Assembly (NCBI GenBank): GCA_964512225.1
Contig: CAZEKB010000029.1
Coordinates: forward strand, 3,531-67,530
Length of the DNA stretch: 64,000 bases
Source of the DNA: CAZEKB01 sp964512225
GTDB taxonomy: Bacteria > Myxococcota_A > UBA796 > UBA9615
Reading direction: 5' to 3'
Shown: positions 1 to 8,673 of the stretch, in pieces
How positions within the stretch are numbered: position 1 is the first letter of the stretch
Layout: the number at the start of each line of letters is the position of its first letter
Notes under the pieces: model-generated
Databases searched by the model: none
Seen by the model: the letters and a program-made list of their open reading frames with translations, nothing else
What the model was told of the DNA's origin: nothing
Translations under genes and position numbers: made by a program

Positions 1-1
1 C

Positions 2-232
2 TACCTGAGCAAGCCCACCTCGGTCGAGCGGCTCGAGCGCGCGCTGTGGACGGACGAGGCCGACCCGCGCGAGGTGGCCGCCCCGGACGGTCGCGAGAGC
101 CTCGCCCGCCACGAGCGGGAGTACATCGAGTACGTGCTGCTGCAGTGCGAGGGGAACATCAGCAAGGCCGCGCGGTGGCTCGGCATCCACCGCCAGAGCC
201 TCCAGCGCAAGCTGCGCAAGTTCACGCCCTGA
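2..232 (+). CDS. ActR/RegA-type response regulator, C-terminal part
   Basis: Only the last 76 codons are present; the gene runs off the left edge. The fragment opens with YLSKP, the conserved Lys region at the end of a receiver domain. A short linker follows, then a Fis-type helix-turn-helix at about residues 42-76 with the typical core GNISKAARWLGIHRQSLQRK. Receiver domain plus Fis-like HTH with no AAA+ domain between them is the architecture of the ActR/RegA/PrrA family, redox-responsive two-component regulators. The HTH would bind DNA. Its kinase partner is outside the window. The next gene converges on it with only 9 bp between the stop codons. The family call is firm; which regulon it controls cannot be told. 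Confidence 0.85.
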   Translation, partial: YLSKPTSVERLERALWTDEADPREVAAPDGRESLARHEREYIEYVLLQCEGNISKAARWLGIHRQSLQRKLRKFTP

Positions 233-241
233 CGGGGGCCC

Positions 242-1699
242 TCAGGGGCACGGCAGCGAGGCGTCGACGATCACGTAGTGCAGGTCGGACGTGGCGACGT
301 CCCCGTCGTCGGGGGTGAACCGCCCGCGCACGTGCTGCTGGTCGTCCCACTCCGCCTCGAGGCACTCCGACGTCAGCGCGTAGTGGTCCTGCCCCGGCTC
401 CACGTCCACCGCCATGCCCGGGAGCGGCGTCCAGCTCCCGGGGTCCATGCCGTCCTCGGTGTACGGCTTCCCCACGAGCTCGAGGCGGCCCGCGACCTCG
501 GTGTGGACCCACAGGTCCGCCTCGACGGGGTTCACGTGGTCGACCAGCCAGTCGAGGTGCACGTAGGTCGAGGGCGTCGCGAGCATGCGGGTCAGCTCCT
601 CGGAGACCTTCACGTACGCGTCCGTGGTGGTCGACTCCGTGGCGACGGTCGCCGCGAACCGAGTGTCGGTGTCGAGGTCGTCGACGTAGTGCAGGTCGAG
701 CGCGAAGTTCGACACGCGCCCGGCTTTGTGGTGGTACTCGGCGTCCGGGAACACCCGCCGGATCCCGGCCGCGTAGGGCGAGTCGCCGTGGTTCATCACG
801 AGGTCTTCGCCGTCGCCCCACCGCATCCAGTCCAGGTGGTCCGGGTCGACGTCGAAGCGCTCCTCGGGGGGCAGCTCCTCGTGGAACATCAAGCGCCGCA
901 TGTGCTCGGTCATCTCGGCGGGGGGCGAGCAGTTGGCGCGGGTCCCGTAGCGGAACGCGCAGCCGACCTCGTCGTCGTAGGGGACGCCCGACCACAGGTG
1001 GGTCCTCTCGACCTCGACGTCGCCGTCCCGGACCACGATGCGTTGCTCTTCGCCCAGGCCGTACCGGTACGGCCGATCGGACACGTAGCCCACGAGCAGC
1101 GCGGTGTTCGCGAGGCCGTGTCGGGCCGTGAAGAACTCCGTGTTCAGCCAGTCGACGCCCGCGAACCGGAGCAGCAGCGTGTAGTCGGAGTTCGAGGAGT
1201 GGTCGAAGACGTCGAAGATCATCCGGCGGAAGGTCACCGTCGCGTCTTCGGTCCAGGGGTCGTCGCCGTCGCCGCGACGGAAGAACGTGGCCTCGGCGTC
1301 GAGCGACAGTCCGTACTCATCGAGGAGGACCAGCGCCGCCGTCACCGTGTAGACCTTGATCGTGCTGGCGACCCAGAAGTCGGTGCGGTCGGCGGTGTCG
1401 GCGTAGGCGTACTCCCGGAAGACGGGGCCGAGGGCGTCGTCCTGCACCAGGGTCAGGGACGCCCACACCGGGGTGTCGCCGCGGGCCAGGTCCACGACGT
1501 CGTCCAGGTGCGGGAAGGAGGGCCACAGGATCTCGTCGCCGGCGTCGTCGTCGTCGCCGATCGCGTCGTCGTCGTCCCGGGCGTCGTCGTCGTCCTCGAT
1601 CGCGTCGTCGTCGTCCGAGGGGAAGACGATCTCCTCCTCGGCGGGGGGGACGCAGGCGGAGAGCAGGAGCGCGGCGACGGCGGCGGTTCGCGGGAGCAT
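242..1699 (-). CDS. beta-lactamase-like serine hydrolase lipoprotein
   Basis: 485 residues. A lipoprotein signal peptide ends at LLLSAC (Cys16). An Asp-run linker (four DDDD blocks, residues 28-55) would hold the enzyme away from the membrane. The catalytic domain shows the penicillin-binding/class A beta-lactamase order: STIK (Ser112, Lys115) as the SxxK nucleophile motif, SNSD near 169-172 in the SxN position, and HKAG near 324-327 in place of KTG. It is therefore a serine acylase of the beta-lactamase/transpeptidase superfamily; the substrate (beta-lactam, peptidoglycan peptide or ester) is unknown. The imperfect third motif makes true beta-lactamase activity uncertain. The last ~100 residues have no recognised domain. 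It is transcribed divergently from the 1781 gene across 81 bp. Confidence 0.75.
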   Translation of the reverse strand: MLPRTAAVAALLLSACVPPAEEEIVFPSDDDDAIEDDDDARDDDDAIGDDDDAGDEILWPSFPHLDDVVDLARGDTPVWASLTLVQDDALGPVFREYAYADTADRTDFWVASTIKVYTVTAALVLLDEYGLSLDAEATFFRRGDGDDPWTEDATVTFRRMIFDVFDHSSNSDYTLLLRFAGVDWLNTEFFTARHGLANTALLVGYVSDRPYRYGLGEEQRIVVRDGDVEVERTHLWSGVPYDDEVGCAFRYGTRANCSPPAEMTEHMRRLMFHEELPPEERFDVDPDHLDWMRWGDGEDLVMNHGDSPYAAGIRRVFPDAEYHHKAGRVSNFALDLHYVDDLDTDTRFAATVATESTTTDAYVKVSEELTRMLATPSTYVHLDWLVDHVNPVEADLWVHTEVAGRLELVGKPYTEDGMDPGSWTPLPGMAVDVEPGQDHYALTSECLEAEWDDQQHVRGRFTPDDGDVATSDLHYVIVDASLPCP

Positions 1700-1780
1700 G
1701 GCGGCCTCTTACCACCGCGGAATGCCCGTGGGGACGGGATCTCCGGGCGGCCTCGGCGCGGGCCGTGGAAGACTGGATCC

Positions 1781-3481
1781 GTGCGGATCATCCTTTCGAT
1801 CGTCGCCCTCGTCCTCCTGCTCCCGGCGGGCGCCGAGGCGACGGTGGTGACGTACGACACGCTCATGGGGACCCCGGCCGTCTACACCGAAGCGGACCTC
1901 GTGCTGAGCGCCTACTACTCCCCCGGCGGGCCCCCCGGCGTCCCCGGCACCCCGGGCCACATGCACTCGTCGATGGTGGCCGGCGATCGGTACGTCTGGG
2001 GCCACGCGAACTGCTGCGGGAACTACTTCGAGATCACCGAGGCGTCCGGGGCGACCTTCACGCTCACGACGATGGAGATCGTGGTCGCGAACGTGGGCGC
2101 GGGCGCGGTGTGGACGTCCTCGAGCGGGGCCCAGGCGACGCTCACCGCGCCGGGGCCGTATGCGTTCCCCGTGGGGTTCGCGAACGTGCAGTGGGTCGGG
2201 ATCTACTTCCCGGGGGGGACGTTCGGGTGGGACGACCTCGACTACGGGCCGGGCGTGCCGCCCCCCGACGACGACGGGGACGGGCTCCCGAACGACTGGG
2301 AGACCGCCAACGGCCTCGACCCCACGGACCCGGCGGACGCCACCGAGGACCCCGACGGCGACGGCCTGTCCAACCTGGACGAGTACGAGGCGGGTTCCGA
2401 TCCGCAGGTCTTCGGCGGCCCCGACGCGCCCGCGCTGTCGCAGCCCTGGGACGCGTCGACGCTCGCCTCCCGGACCCCCACCTTGTCCTGGTCGCCGGCC
2501 ACCGATCCCGACGCCGATCCCCTGACCTACGACGTGTCGGTCATCGACCTCGACACGGGCCTCGATGAGACGTCGGCGCAGGGCCTGGAGCTCGCGGGTG
2601 TGTTCGTGATCTGGGTCGTGTCGCCCGGGCTGCGCGAGGGGGGTGACTACGGGTGGCGCGCTCGGGCCGCCGATCCGTGGGTCGCCGGCCCGTGGTCGGA
2701 GACGCGCACCTTCTTCGTCGACTCGCGCAACGACGCCCCGCCCGCCCCCGTGCTGGTGTCGCCGGAGGACGGATCGGTCGTGGCCGAGCCCGAGATCCGG
2801 TTCGAGCCGGTGGAGGATCCGGATCGGGAGTCCGTCACCTATTTAATTCAGGCCTGGAGCGGGGACGACGTGTTCGACGGCGCGGCCCCGGACGCGGTGG
2901 CCCCCATCGAGTGGGTCGTTCCGCCGACGTACCCCGAGAACTCGCGCTGGTCGTGCCGCGTCAGGGCCGTGGACGAGCGGGGCCTGGAGGGCGACTGGTC
3001 GTCGGTCGCGCAGTTCGTCGTGGACGCGGTGGCGGAGGCGCCGTCGGGCATCGAGATCGTCGAGCCGGAGGCCGATTACGAGGCCGAGGAGGCGCCCCCG
3101 CGGGTGCTCCTCACCGAGTCCTCCGACCCCGACGGAGACCCCGTGTCCCTGCGGATCGAGATCGCGTCGAACGACGCCTTCGAGGCGCCCGAGGTGGAGG
3201 TGGTCCTGGGGCCGGACGACGGGGTCGGCTGGGCGCCCGACGGCGCGATCGTCGGACCCGAAGCAGGCTCTTGGTACCTCCGCGCCCGGGCCGAGGATCC
3301 CGGCGGCCTGACCTCCCCGTGGGTGGAGAGCACGTTCACGGTCCTGGGTCCGCCCCCACCCCCGGAGACCGGCGCCGACGACGACGACGAGATCACGACC
3401 TGCGCCGTCGGCTCGCCGCGGGGCGCGTGGCTCGGCGCGATCCTGATCCTCGTGTCGGTCCGACGCCGTATGCTGGGATGA
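1781..3481 (+). CDS. secreted Fn3-like repeat protein with MYXO-CTERM-like tail
   Basis: 566 residues. The frame is open far upstream, but the GTG at 1781 begins a clear signal peptide (VRIILSIVALVLLLPAGAEA), so it was chosen. About 140 residues of unassigned domain follow. A calcium-binding-like segment at about 160-205 has two DxDGDG loops with LPNDWE and LSNLDEY, as in thrombospondin type 3 repeats. Three Fn3-like repeats follow at about 215-530, each with a P-DGS or DPDGDPV core and a W-x-RARA strand. The C-terminus has the acidic run GADDDDE, then Thr-Cys, a hydrophobic segment (AWLGAILILVSV) and RRR. That Cys-TM-Arg layout resembles MYXO-CTERM sorting signals. Function unknown; probably surface-anchored. 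The next lipoprotein gene starts 28 bp downstream. Confidence 0.75.
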   Translation: MRIILSIVALVLLLPAGAEATVVTYDTLMGTPAVYTEADLVLSAYYSPGGPPGVPGTPGHMHSSMVAGDRYVWGHANCCGNYFEITEASGATFTLTTMEIVVANVGAGAVWTSSSGAQATLTAPGPYAFPVGFANVQWVGIYFPGGTFGWDDLDYGPGVPPPDDDGDGLPNDWETANGLDPTDPADATEDPDGDGLSNLDEYEAGSDPQVFGGPDAPALSQPWDASTLASRTPTLSWSPATDPDADPLTYDVSVIDLDTGLDETSAQGLELAGVFVIWVVSPGLREGGDYGWRARAADPWVAGPWSETRTFFVDSRNDAPPAPVLVSPEDGSVVAEPEIRFEPVEDPDRESVTYLIQAWSGDDVFDGAAPDAVAPIEWVVPPTYPENSRWSCRVRAVDERGLEGDWSSVAQFVVDAVAEAPSGIEIVEPEADYEAEEAPPRVLLTESSDPDGDPVSLRIEIASNDAFEAPEVEVVLGPDDGVGWAPDGAIVGPEAGSWYLRARAEDPGGLTSPWVESTFTVLGPPPPPETGADDDDEITTCAVGSPRGAWLGAILILVSVRRRMLG

Positions 3482-3509
3482 GCGCCCGGGGAGGGCGCAG
3501 GAGGCCTCG

Positions 3510-6140
3510 ATGCGTACTCCATCTCTTCGATTTCTCGCCCTCTTCTCGATCCTGACGTTCGTCGGCTGCCCCTCGGAGGAGGAGGAAGTGGACCCGGGCC
3601 CCGACTGCGAGGAGCAGATCTACGGGCCCGACACCGACCTGGACGGGTGGGGAGACGCGCGCGTGAGCCTCGCGGCCTGCGAGGCGCCCCCGGGCTGGAT
3701 CCTGCAGCTCGGCGACTGCGTCGACACCGACGCGACGATCCACCCCGAAGCGGAAGAGATCTGCGACGAGCTCGACAACAACTGCAACGGCTCGGCCGAC
3801 GAGGGGGTCCGGCACGACTTCCACCCGGACGTCGACGGGGACGGGTTCGGGGACCCCACCCGCACGGTCGAGGCCTGCTTCCCGCCCGACGGCTACGTGT
3901 TGAACGCGGACGACTGCGACGACGCGGACGCGGAGCTCGGCGCCCCGCGGACGTGGTGCCAGGACTTCGACGGCGACGGCCACGGGCTCGAGGAGGGCGC
4001 TACGCTCGACTGCTTCGAGCAGCCCGGCCTGATGTCCCTGTGCGACGACTGCAACGACTTCAACTCGCAGGTGTCGCCGTCGGCGAACGAGCGCTGCAAC
4101 AACGCCGACTCCGACTGCAACGGCCTGATCGACGACCAGGCGGTGAACGCCCGCGAGTACCACCCGGACGCCGACGGGGATACGTGGGGCGACGCGAACA
4201 TCACCCAGCTCGCCTGCGCGTCGACCGCCCCCGTCGACTGGATCCAGCGCGGCCTCGACTGCGACGACGCCGAGGCGGCCGTGAACCCGGGCGCGGACGA
4301 GGTCTGCGACGGCATCGACAACGACTGCGACGGCATCGACACCGCCGACCTCGACGGCGACAACTTCGACGACGCGGACTGCGGCGGCACGGACTGCGAC
4401 GATACGAACGCCTTGGTGCGGCCGAACGCCAACGAGGTCTGCGACGGGCTCGACAACAACTGCGACGGGCTCGTGGACCCGCCCGGCATCTCCGGCAGCA
4501 CTTGGCACTACGAGGACCTGGATCTCGACGGCTTCGGCAACTCGGCCGTGGGGCTCCGCCTGTGCGCGGCGGTGCCCGGGTGGGCGCCGAACCGCACCGA
4601 CTGCGACGACACCGAGCCGCTGGCCTTCCCCGGCGGCGTGGAGGTGTGCGACGGCATCGACAACAACTGCGAGGACGGGATCGACGAGGTCGACGACGAC
4701 GGCGACGGCGCCTCGCCCCTCGCGTGCGGCGGCGGCGACTGCGACGACACGGATCCCCTGGTGGGGCCGTCGGCTCCGGAGATCTGCGACAACGGCGTGG
4801 ACGACGACTGCGACCTCACGGACAACGGCTGCGAGCTCATCGGGCTGGTGGACGTCGTGGCCCAGGCGGAGCAGACGATCATCGGCCCCGGCAGCCGGTA
4901 CTGCGGCAGCCGCGCGTACGAGCTCGGCGACCTCGACGGCGACGGCTTCGACGAGTGGAGCCTCGGCTGCACCGGCAGCTGGAGCGGGCTGTACGTCCGC
5001 TACGGCCCGGTGTACAGCGGAAACACGCTGTTGACGACCGCCGCGGGCAGCCTCCGCACCACGGCGCACGGGGCCGACGCGGGCGATCTCGACGGCGACG
5101 GCATCGGCGACATCGCGGTGGCCTCCGCGAGCCACGGCGTGGTCGATGTCATGCAGGGCGCGCCCACCGGCACCCTCAACACGGCGGTCCTGTACGACCT
5201 CCGGTTCTCCGGCGACAAGCTCGACGGCATGGGCCACTCCGTGGCGATCGGGGACTGGGACGGCGACGGCTCCAACGACGTGGCGATCGGCCTGTACCTG
5301 GACGACGGGGCGGCGACGAACGCGGGCGCGGTGGTCGTGCACGACGGGCCGTTCACCTACGGCGGCCCCGCCATCGACGCCGTCGTGGCGGCCACCGGCA
5401 CCCTCGAGGGCGAGCTCGCGTACGACTACGCCGGCCTGCGCCTCGAGAACGCGGGCGACCTGGACGGCGACGGGTCCGAGGACCTGCTCGTGGCGGCTCG
5501 GCAGGCCGACGGCGGCGCCGTGGACGCGGGGGCGGTCTACGTCGTCGCGGCGGCGGCGACCGGCACGGCGTCGCTGTCCACCGCGCGGGCGCGGCTCCTC
5601 GGCTCCACCGCCGGGGAGGAAGCGGGCTGGTCGATGGACGGCGGCGTGGACGTGACCGGCGACGGAGTGCCGGAGATCCTCGTGGGCGCTCCCAAGGAGG
5701 GGACGAACGGGACCCTCGCGGGCGCGGCGTACCTCGTCGACGGCACGCTCACCGGGGACGTGGACCTGGCCACGCAGTCCCTCGCGACGTTCCTGGGGGC
5801 GGCGCCGGGCGACGAGGCCGGGTACTCGGTCGCGTTCGCCGGCGACGTCAACGGCGACGGCGACGAGGACTACCTGATCGGCGCGCCCTTCTCGGCCACC
5901 GCGGGCTTCGACGCGGGCTCGGCATACCTCGTATACGGACCGGTCTCGGGCGTCGTCGACCTCACGACGGCGGACGGCGAGATCCAGGGGGCGACGCCCA
6001 ACGACAAGGCGGGCACGGTCGTCGTGGGCGTGGGGGACTACAACGGCGACGGCTTCGACGATCTCGTGGTGACCACGCCCGGGTACACGTCCGCGTCGAG
6101 GGGCTCAGGCCACCTCCTGCTGGGCTCCGGCGGCCTCTAG
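3510..6140 (+). CDS. MopE-type metal-binding-repeat/FG-GAP lipoprotein
   Basis: 876 residues. The signal peptide ends at FVGC (Cys20), a lipobox, followed by an acidic stretch SEEEEVDPG. Residues about 28-445 hold repeats of the form DCDDxDxxxxPxAxExCDGxDNxCDGxxD, the putative metal-binding motif named from the copper-binding protein MopE; clustered Asp and Cys suggest Ca or Cu binding with disulfides. Residues about 450-876 are FG-GAP/integrin-like repeats (GDLDGDGxxD, IGAPF, GGVDVTGDGVPEILVGAP) that should fold as a beta-propeller. Similar proteins are common and numerous in Myxococcota and sit on the outer surface; binding partners are unknown. It follows the 1781 gene closely and may be co-transcribed. 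The spacer after it holds hairpins that could end transcription. Confidence 0.82.
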   Translation: MRTPSLRFLALFSILTFVGCPSEEEEVDPGPDCEEQIYGPDTDLDGWGDARVSLAACEAPPGWILQLGDCVDTDATIHPEAEEICDELDNNCNGSADEGVRHDFHPDVDGDGFGDPTRTVEACFPPDGYVLNADDCDDADAELGAPRTWCQDFDGDGHGLEEGATLDCFEQPGLMSLCDDCNDFNSQVSPSANERCNNADSDCNGLIDDQAVNAREYHPDADGDTWGDANITQLACASTAPVDWIQRGLDCDDAEAAVNPGADEVCDGIDNDCDGIDTADLDGDNFDDADCGGTDCDDTNALVRPNANEVCDGLDNNCDGLVDPPGISGSTWHYEDLDLDGFGNSAVGLRLCAAVPGWAPNRTDCDDTEPLAFPGGVEVCDGIDNNCEDGIDEVDDDGDGASPLACGGGDCDDTDPLVGPSAPEICDNGVDDDCDLTDNGCELIGLVDVVAQAEQTIIGPGSRYCGSRAYELGDLDGDGFDEWSLGCTGSWSGLYVRYGPVYSGNTLLTTAAGSLRTTAHGADAGDLDGDGIGDIAVASASHGVVDVMQGAPTGTLNTAVLYDLRFSGDKLDGMGHSVAIGDWDGDGSNDVAIGLYLDDGAATNAGAVVVHDGPFTYGGPAIDAVVAATGTLEGELAYDYAGLRLENAGDLDGDGSEDLLVAARQADGGAVDAGAVYVVAAAATGTASLSTARARLLGSTAGEEAGWSMDGGVDVTGDGVPEILVGAPKEGTNGTLAGAAYLVDGTLTGDVDLATQSLATFLGAAPGDEAGYSVAFAGDVNGDGDEDYLIGAPFSATAGFDAGSAYLVYGPVSGVVDLTTADGEIQGATPNDKAGTVVVGVGDYNGDGFDDLVVTTPGYTSASRGSGHLLLGSGGL

Positions 6141-6176
6141 CAGGGTGCTGAAGAACGCCTCCCCTCGAACCGGGAG

Positions 6177-6247
6177 GGCTCGCCCCGCCGCGGCTCCGCT
6201 CGCTCCCTGACGCCGCGCTCGCTCCCTGACGCCGCGCGGGGCGAGCC
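6177..6247. repeat. inverted repeat (possible bidirectional terminator)
   Basis: An 11-bp perfect inverted repeat (GGCTCGCCCCG / CGGGGCGAGCC) lies between two convergent genes, 37 bp after the MopE-type gene. Pairing extends outward with a one-base bulge. The loop region contains a 19-bp direct duplication (CTCGCTCCCTGACGCCGCG, twice in tandem). There is no clear T-run, so a terminator role is inferred from position and stem strength only. Confidence 0.45.
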
Positions 6248-6300
6248 TCCAGGCGGGTCGGCTCCTTCGTGGGCTCCGAGACCGATCTCGGCAGGCGGCG

Positions 6301-6428
6301 AGAACGGGGGTGTTTCACCGAACCGGGCTCGTTCTTGCCGGTTCTGCGGCAAGAACGGGGGTGTTTCGCCGAACCGGGCTCGTTCTTGCCGGTTCTGCGG
6401 CAAGAACGGGGGCGTTTCACCGAACCGG
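6301..6428. repeat. 51-bp tandem repeat with internal hairpins
   Basis: About 2.5 copies of a 51-bp unit, starting at 6301, 6352 and 6403, nearly identical (one or two substitutions per copy). Each complete unit contains the perfect inverted repeat TTCTTGCCG-GTTCTG-CGGCAAGAA, so the array yields two identical 9-bp-stem hairpins. It fills the spacer between two convergent genes (6140 and 6454). The unit is a multiple of three and is open in frame, but no gene signals accompany it. The rest of 6141-6453 holds only the inverted repeat described separately. Confidence 0.8.
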
Positions 6429-6453
6429 GCCGGTCTATTTCCGGGGCGCCCCC

Positions 6454-7605
6454 CTAGGGAGTCGGTCGGCTCTCCCCCGCCGCGGGGCGTCGGACGCTCG
6501 CGCGGCCCGGCTGCCACAGGCACCACGGGTCTTCGGCGAACGGATCGCCGGTGAGCGCGTAGGCCCGGCTGCGGGATCCTCCGCAGGTCGCCGCGAACTC
6601 GCATCGGCCGCAGCGTCCCCCGAGGCGTCCCGGGTCGCGCAGCGCGCGGAACAGCTCGGAGTCCCGGTAGACGCTCGCGAGCGACTGCTCGCGCACGTTC
6701 CCCGCCGCGATCGGCAGGAACCCCGAAGGCATCACTTCGCCCTCGTGGTCCACGAAGCAGAAGCCGCGTCCGGCGTTCACGGCGCTGGGGGCGTGGCCGA
6801 TGCTGCGACGGGGGCCGGTCGGCCGCTCGAGCAGGCGGCGGATGCCGGCCCGCGCGTCGCCCTCCGGGGCGTCCCCGCCGAGCTGCCGCAGGGTCACGAA
6901 GCGTCGGTAGTGGGGAGCCTCGGCGACCTTCACGACGAACGGGACGCGCCGCGCGATGTCGTAGAGCTCGCCGAAGAGTCGCTCGACCTCGGCGCTGTCG
7001 AGGCGGCCGGCCGTCAGGCCCCGGCCCGTCGGTACGAGCACGAAGACCTCCCAGAAGGAGACCCCGAGCTCTTCCACCAGGTCCGCCAGGGGCGCGAGCA
7101 GGTCGCGGTTCCAGGGTCCGAGGACCGAGTTGATCTGCAGCGGGACGCCGAGCTCGCGCACGGTGCGGGCGGCCTCGATCGTGCGCTCGTAGGAGCCGGG
7201 GACGCCGCGCAGCGTGTCGTGCACGTCGGCCGACGCGGCGTCGAGCGAGAAGGCGATCTGGGCCACGCCCGCGTCTTTCAGCGACTGCAGGCGCGCGCGC
7301 GTGAGGCGGGGCGTGGCGGCGGGGATGGTCGCCATGCGCAGGCCCTTGGAGACCCCGTGCCGGATCAGGTCCTCGAGGTCCTCGCGCTGGAGCGGGTCGC
7401 CCCCCGTGAGGACGCAGATGGGGGTCCCCATCTCGGCGACCTGGGTGAGCAGATCGCACCCCTCGGCGGTGTCGAGCTCGCCGGGGGAGCGACGGTCGAT
7501 CGCCTCCGCGCGGCAGTGGTCGCAGGCGAGGGCGCAGGCCCTCGTCGTCTCCCAGATGACCAGGAAGGGGGCGACGTCGAAGCTGGGGACCACGGGGCGA
7601 GGCAT
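6454..7605 (-). CDS. radical SAM/SPASM protein (TIGR04053/AhbD-like)
   Basis: 383 residues from the ATG at 7605, which places the family-typical opening FLVIWETTRAC near the N-terminus; an in-frame ATG upstream would add 16 residues. The radical SAM cluster motif is C24-x3-C28-x2-C31 (CALACDHC), followed by the glycine-rich SAM motif GGDP. The C-terminus has a SPASM-type Cys set (CGRCEFAATCGGSRSRAYALTG...DPWC) for auxiliary Fe-S binding. This arrangement fits the TIGR04053 group, related to AhbC/AhbD/NirJ enzymes that modify heme precursors. It is divergent from heme O synthase, which makes a heme or cytochrome role plausible, but the substrate is an inference. Confidence 0.8.
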   Translation of the reverse strand: MPRPVVPSFDVAPFLVIWETTRACALACDHCRAEAIDRRSPGELDTAEGCDLLTQVAEMGTPICVLTGGDPLQREDLEDLIRHGVSKGLRMATIPAATPRLTRARLQSLKDAGVAQIAFSLDAASADVHDTLRGVPGSYERTIEAARTVRELGVPLQINSVLGPWNRDLLAPLADLVEELGVSFWEVFVLVPTGRGLTAGRLDSAEVERLFGELYDIARRVPFVVKVAEAPHYRRFVTLRQLGGDAPEGDARAGIRRLLERPTGPRRSIGHAPSAVNAGRGFCFVDHEGEVMPSGFLPIAAGNVREQSLASVYRDSELFRALRDPGRLGGRCGRCEFAATCGGSRSRAYALTGDPFAEDPWCLWQPGRASVRRPAAGESRPTP

Positions 7606-7699
7606 GCCGAGAAGATCCCGCGCTTCGCAGGGCCGCGCGCTGGCGATCATCACCCCGACGCGTCGGCGACGGACGGCGGGGCGGCGGCGCAGAGGACTC

Positions 7700-7727
7700 T
7701 TGACGTCGGGGCGGCCGTCGCTACACT
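7700..7727 (+). promoter_or_regulatory. sigma70-like promoter for ctaB-sco
   Basis: TTGACG (7700-7705), a 16-bp spacer and TACACT (7722-7727) give a good vegetative promoter match about 40 bp before the GTG of ctaB, in the 162-bp divergent spacer with the radical SAM gene. Seen by eye only. Confidence 0.5.
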
Positions 7728-7767
7728 CCGGCTCCCTCAGGTTCAGGCCTTCGGAGAAACCGCCCCC

Positions 7768-8673
7768 GTGAGCGCGACCCTCGACCACCGCGTCGCCGCC
7801 GCCGCCGCCGAGACCCCCTCGGCGCTGCGGGATCTCCTGGCGTTGTGCAAGCCCGGCATCACGCGCATGAACGTGCTGATGGTGGCCGGGGGGCTCGCGC
7901 TGGCGGGCACGAACCCGGGCTGGTCCGTCATCGTGGGCGTGCTCGTGGGGAGCAGCCTCGCGATCGCGGCCGCGAACGTCCTCAACCAGTACCTCGAGCG
8001 CGACGGCGACAAGCTGATGGCGCGCACGGCCGTGCGGCCCCTGCCGACGGGGCGGATGGAGCCCGAGATCGCGCTGCACTTCGGCCGAGGGCTCGCGTTC
8101 GCGTCGCTCGCGGTCCTCGCGGTCGCGGTCAACCCGCTCACCGCGGGCCTCGCCCTCTTCGCGATGATCTCGTACGTCCTCGTGTACACCCCGCTGAAGC
8201 GGATCACGCCCCTCGCGGTGGTCATCGGCGCCGTGCCGGGGGCGATCCCGCCCCTCATGGGCTGGACCGCGGCGACCAACTCGATCGACCTGCCCGGCCT
8301 CGCCCTCTTCGGCATCCTCCTCGCCTGGCAGATCCCCCACTTCCTCGCGATCTCGCTGTTCCGTTTCGACGACTACAAGCGCGCGGGCATCAAGACGGTC
8401 CCCGTCGTGCGCGGCGAGAACGTCGCCGTGTGGCAGGCCGTGGCGTGGGCGGTCGTCCTGCTCGCGGTGTCGGTGTCGCTCGTGCCCCTCGGCATCGCGG
8501 GCCCGGTCTACGGCGCGATCGCGGGTCTCCTCGGCGTCTGGTACCTCGGCTTCTCGGTCGTGGGCCTCCGGCGGGCGAGCGACGCGACGTGGGCCCGCCG
8601 CTACTTCTTCGCCTCGCTGCTCTACCTCCCCGCGCTGACGCTCACCCTCGCCCTCGATGTCGCCTTCCTCTAG
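7768..8673 (+). CDS. ctaB: protoheme IX farnesyltransferase (heme O synthase)
   Basis: 301 residues, GTG start preceded by GGAG. An integral membrane UbiA-superfamily prenyltransferase that adds a farnesyl group to protoheme IX to make heme O, precursor of heme A for terminal oxidases. The first Asp-rich motif region is clear (NVLNQYLERDGDKLMARTAVRPLPTG shortened here to its key residues N, ERDGD, M-RT-RP-P), as is the second (FDDYKRAGIKTVPVVRG). YTPLKR and WQIPHF are also family hallmarks. About nine transmembrane helices are visible. It overlaps the SCO gene by 17 bp, so the two are one transcription unit for cytochrome oxidase biogenesis. No oxidase subunit genes are in the window. Confidence 0.95.
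   Translation: MSATLDHRVAAAAAETPSALRDLLALCKPGITRMNVLMVAGGLALAGTNPGWSVIVGVLVGSSLAIAAANVLNQYLERDGDKLMARTAVRPLPTGRMEPEIALHFGRGLAFASLAVLAVAVNPLTAGLALFAMISYVLVYTPLKRITPLAVVIGAVPGAIPPLMGWTAATNSIDLPGLALFGILLAWQIPHFLAISLFRFDDYKRAGIKTVPVVRGENVAVWQAVAWAVVLLAVSVSLVPLGIAGPVYGAIAGLLGVWYLGFSVVGLRRASDATWARRYFFASLLYLPALTLTLALDVAFL

Noticed and set aside
278..1780. N-terminal extension of the 1781 gene reading through the antisense of the serine hydrolase gene.
   Set aside because: It lies opposite a well-supported lipoprotein gene and ends exactly where a clear signal peptide begins at GTG 1781.
3393..5342. Long minus-strand frame opposite the MopE-type gene.
   Set aside because: Val/Ala/Arg-rich shadow; the plus strand has a signal peptide and known repeats.
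6301..6428. Possible CRISPR array.
   Set aside because: The units are contiguous identical 51-mers with no unique spacers and no cas genes nearby.
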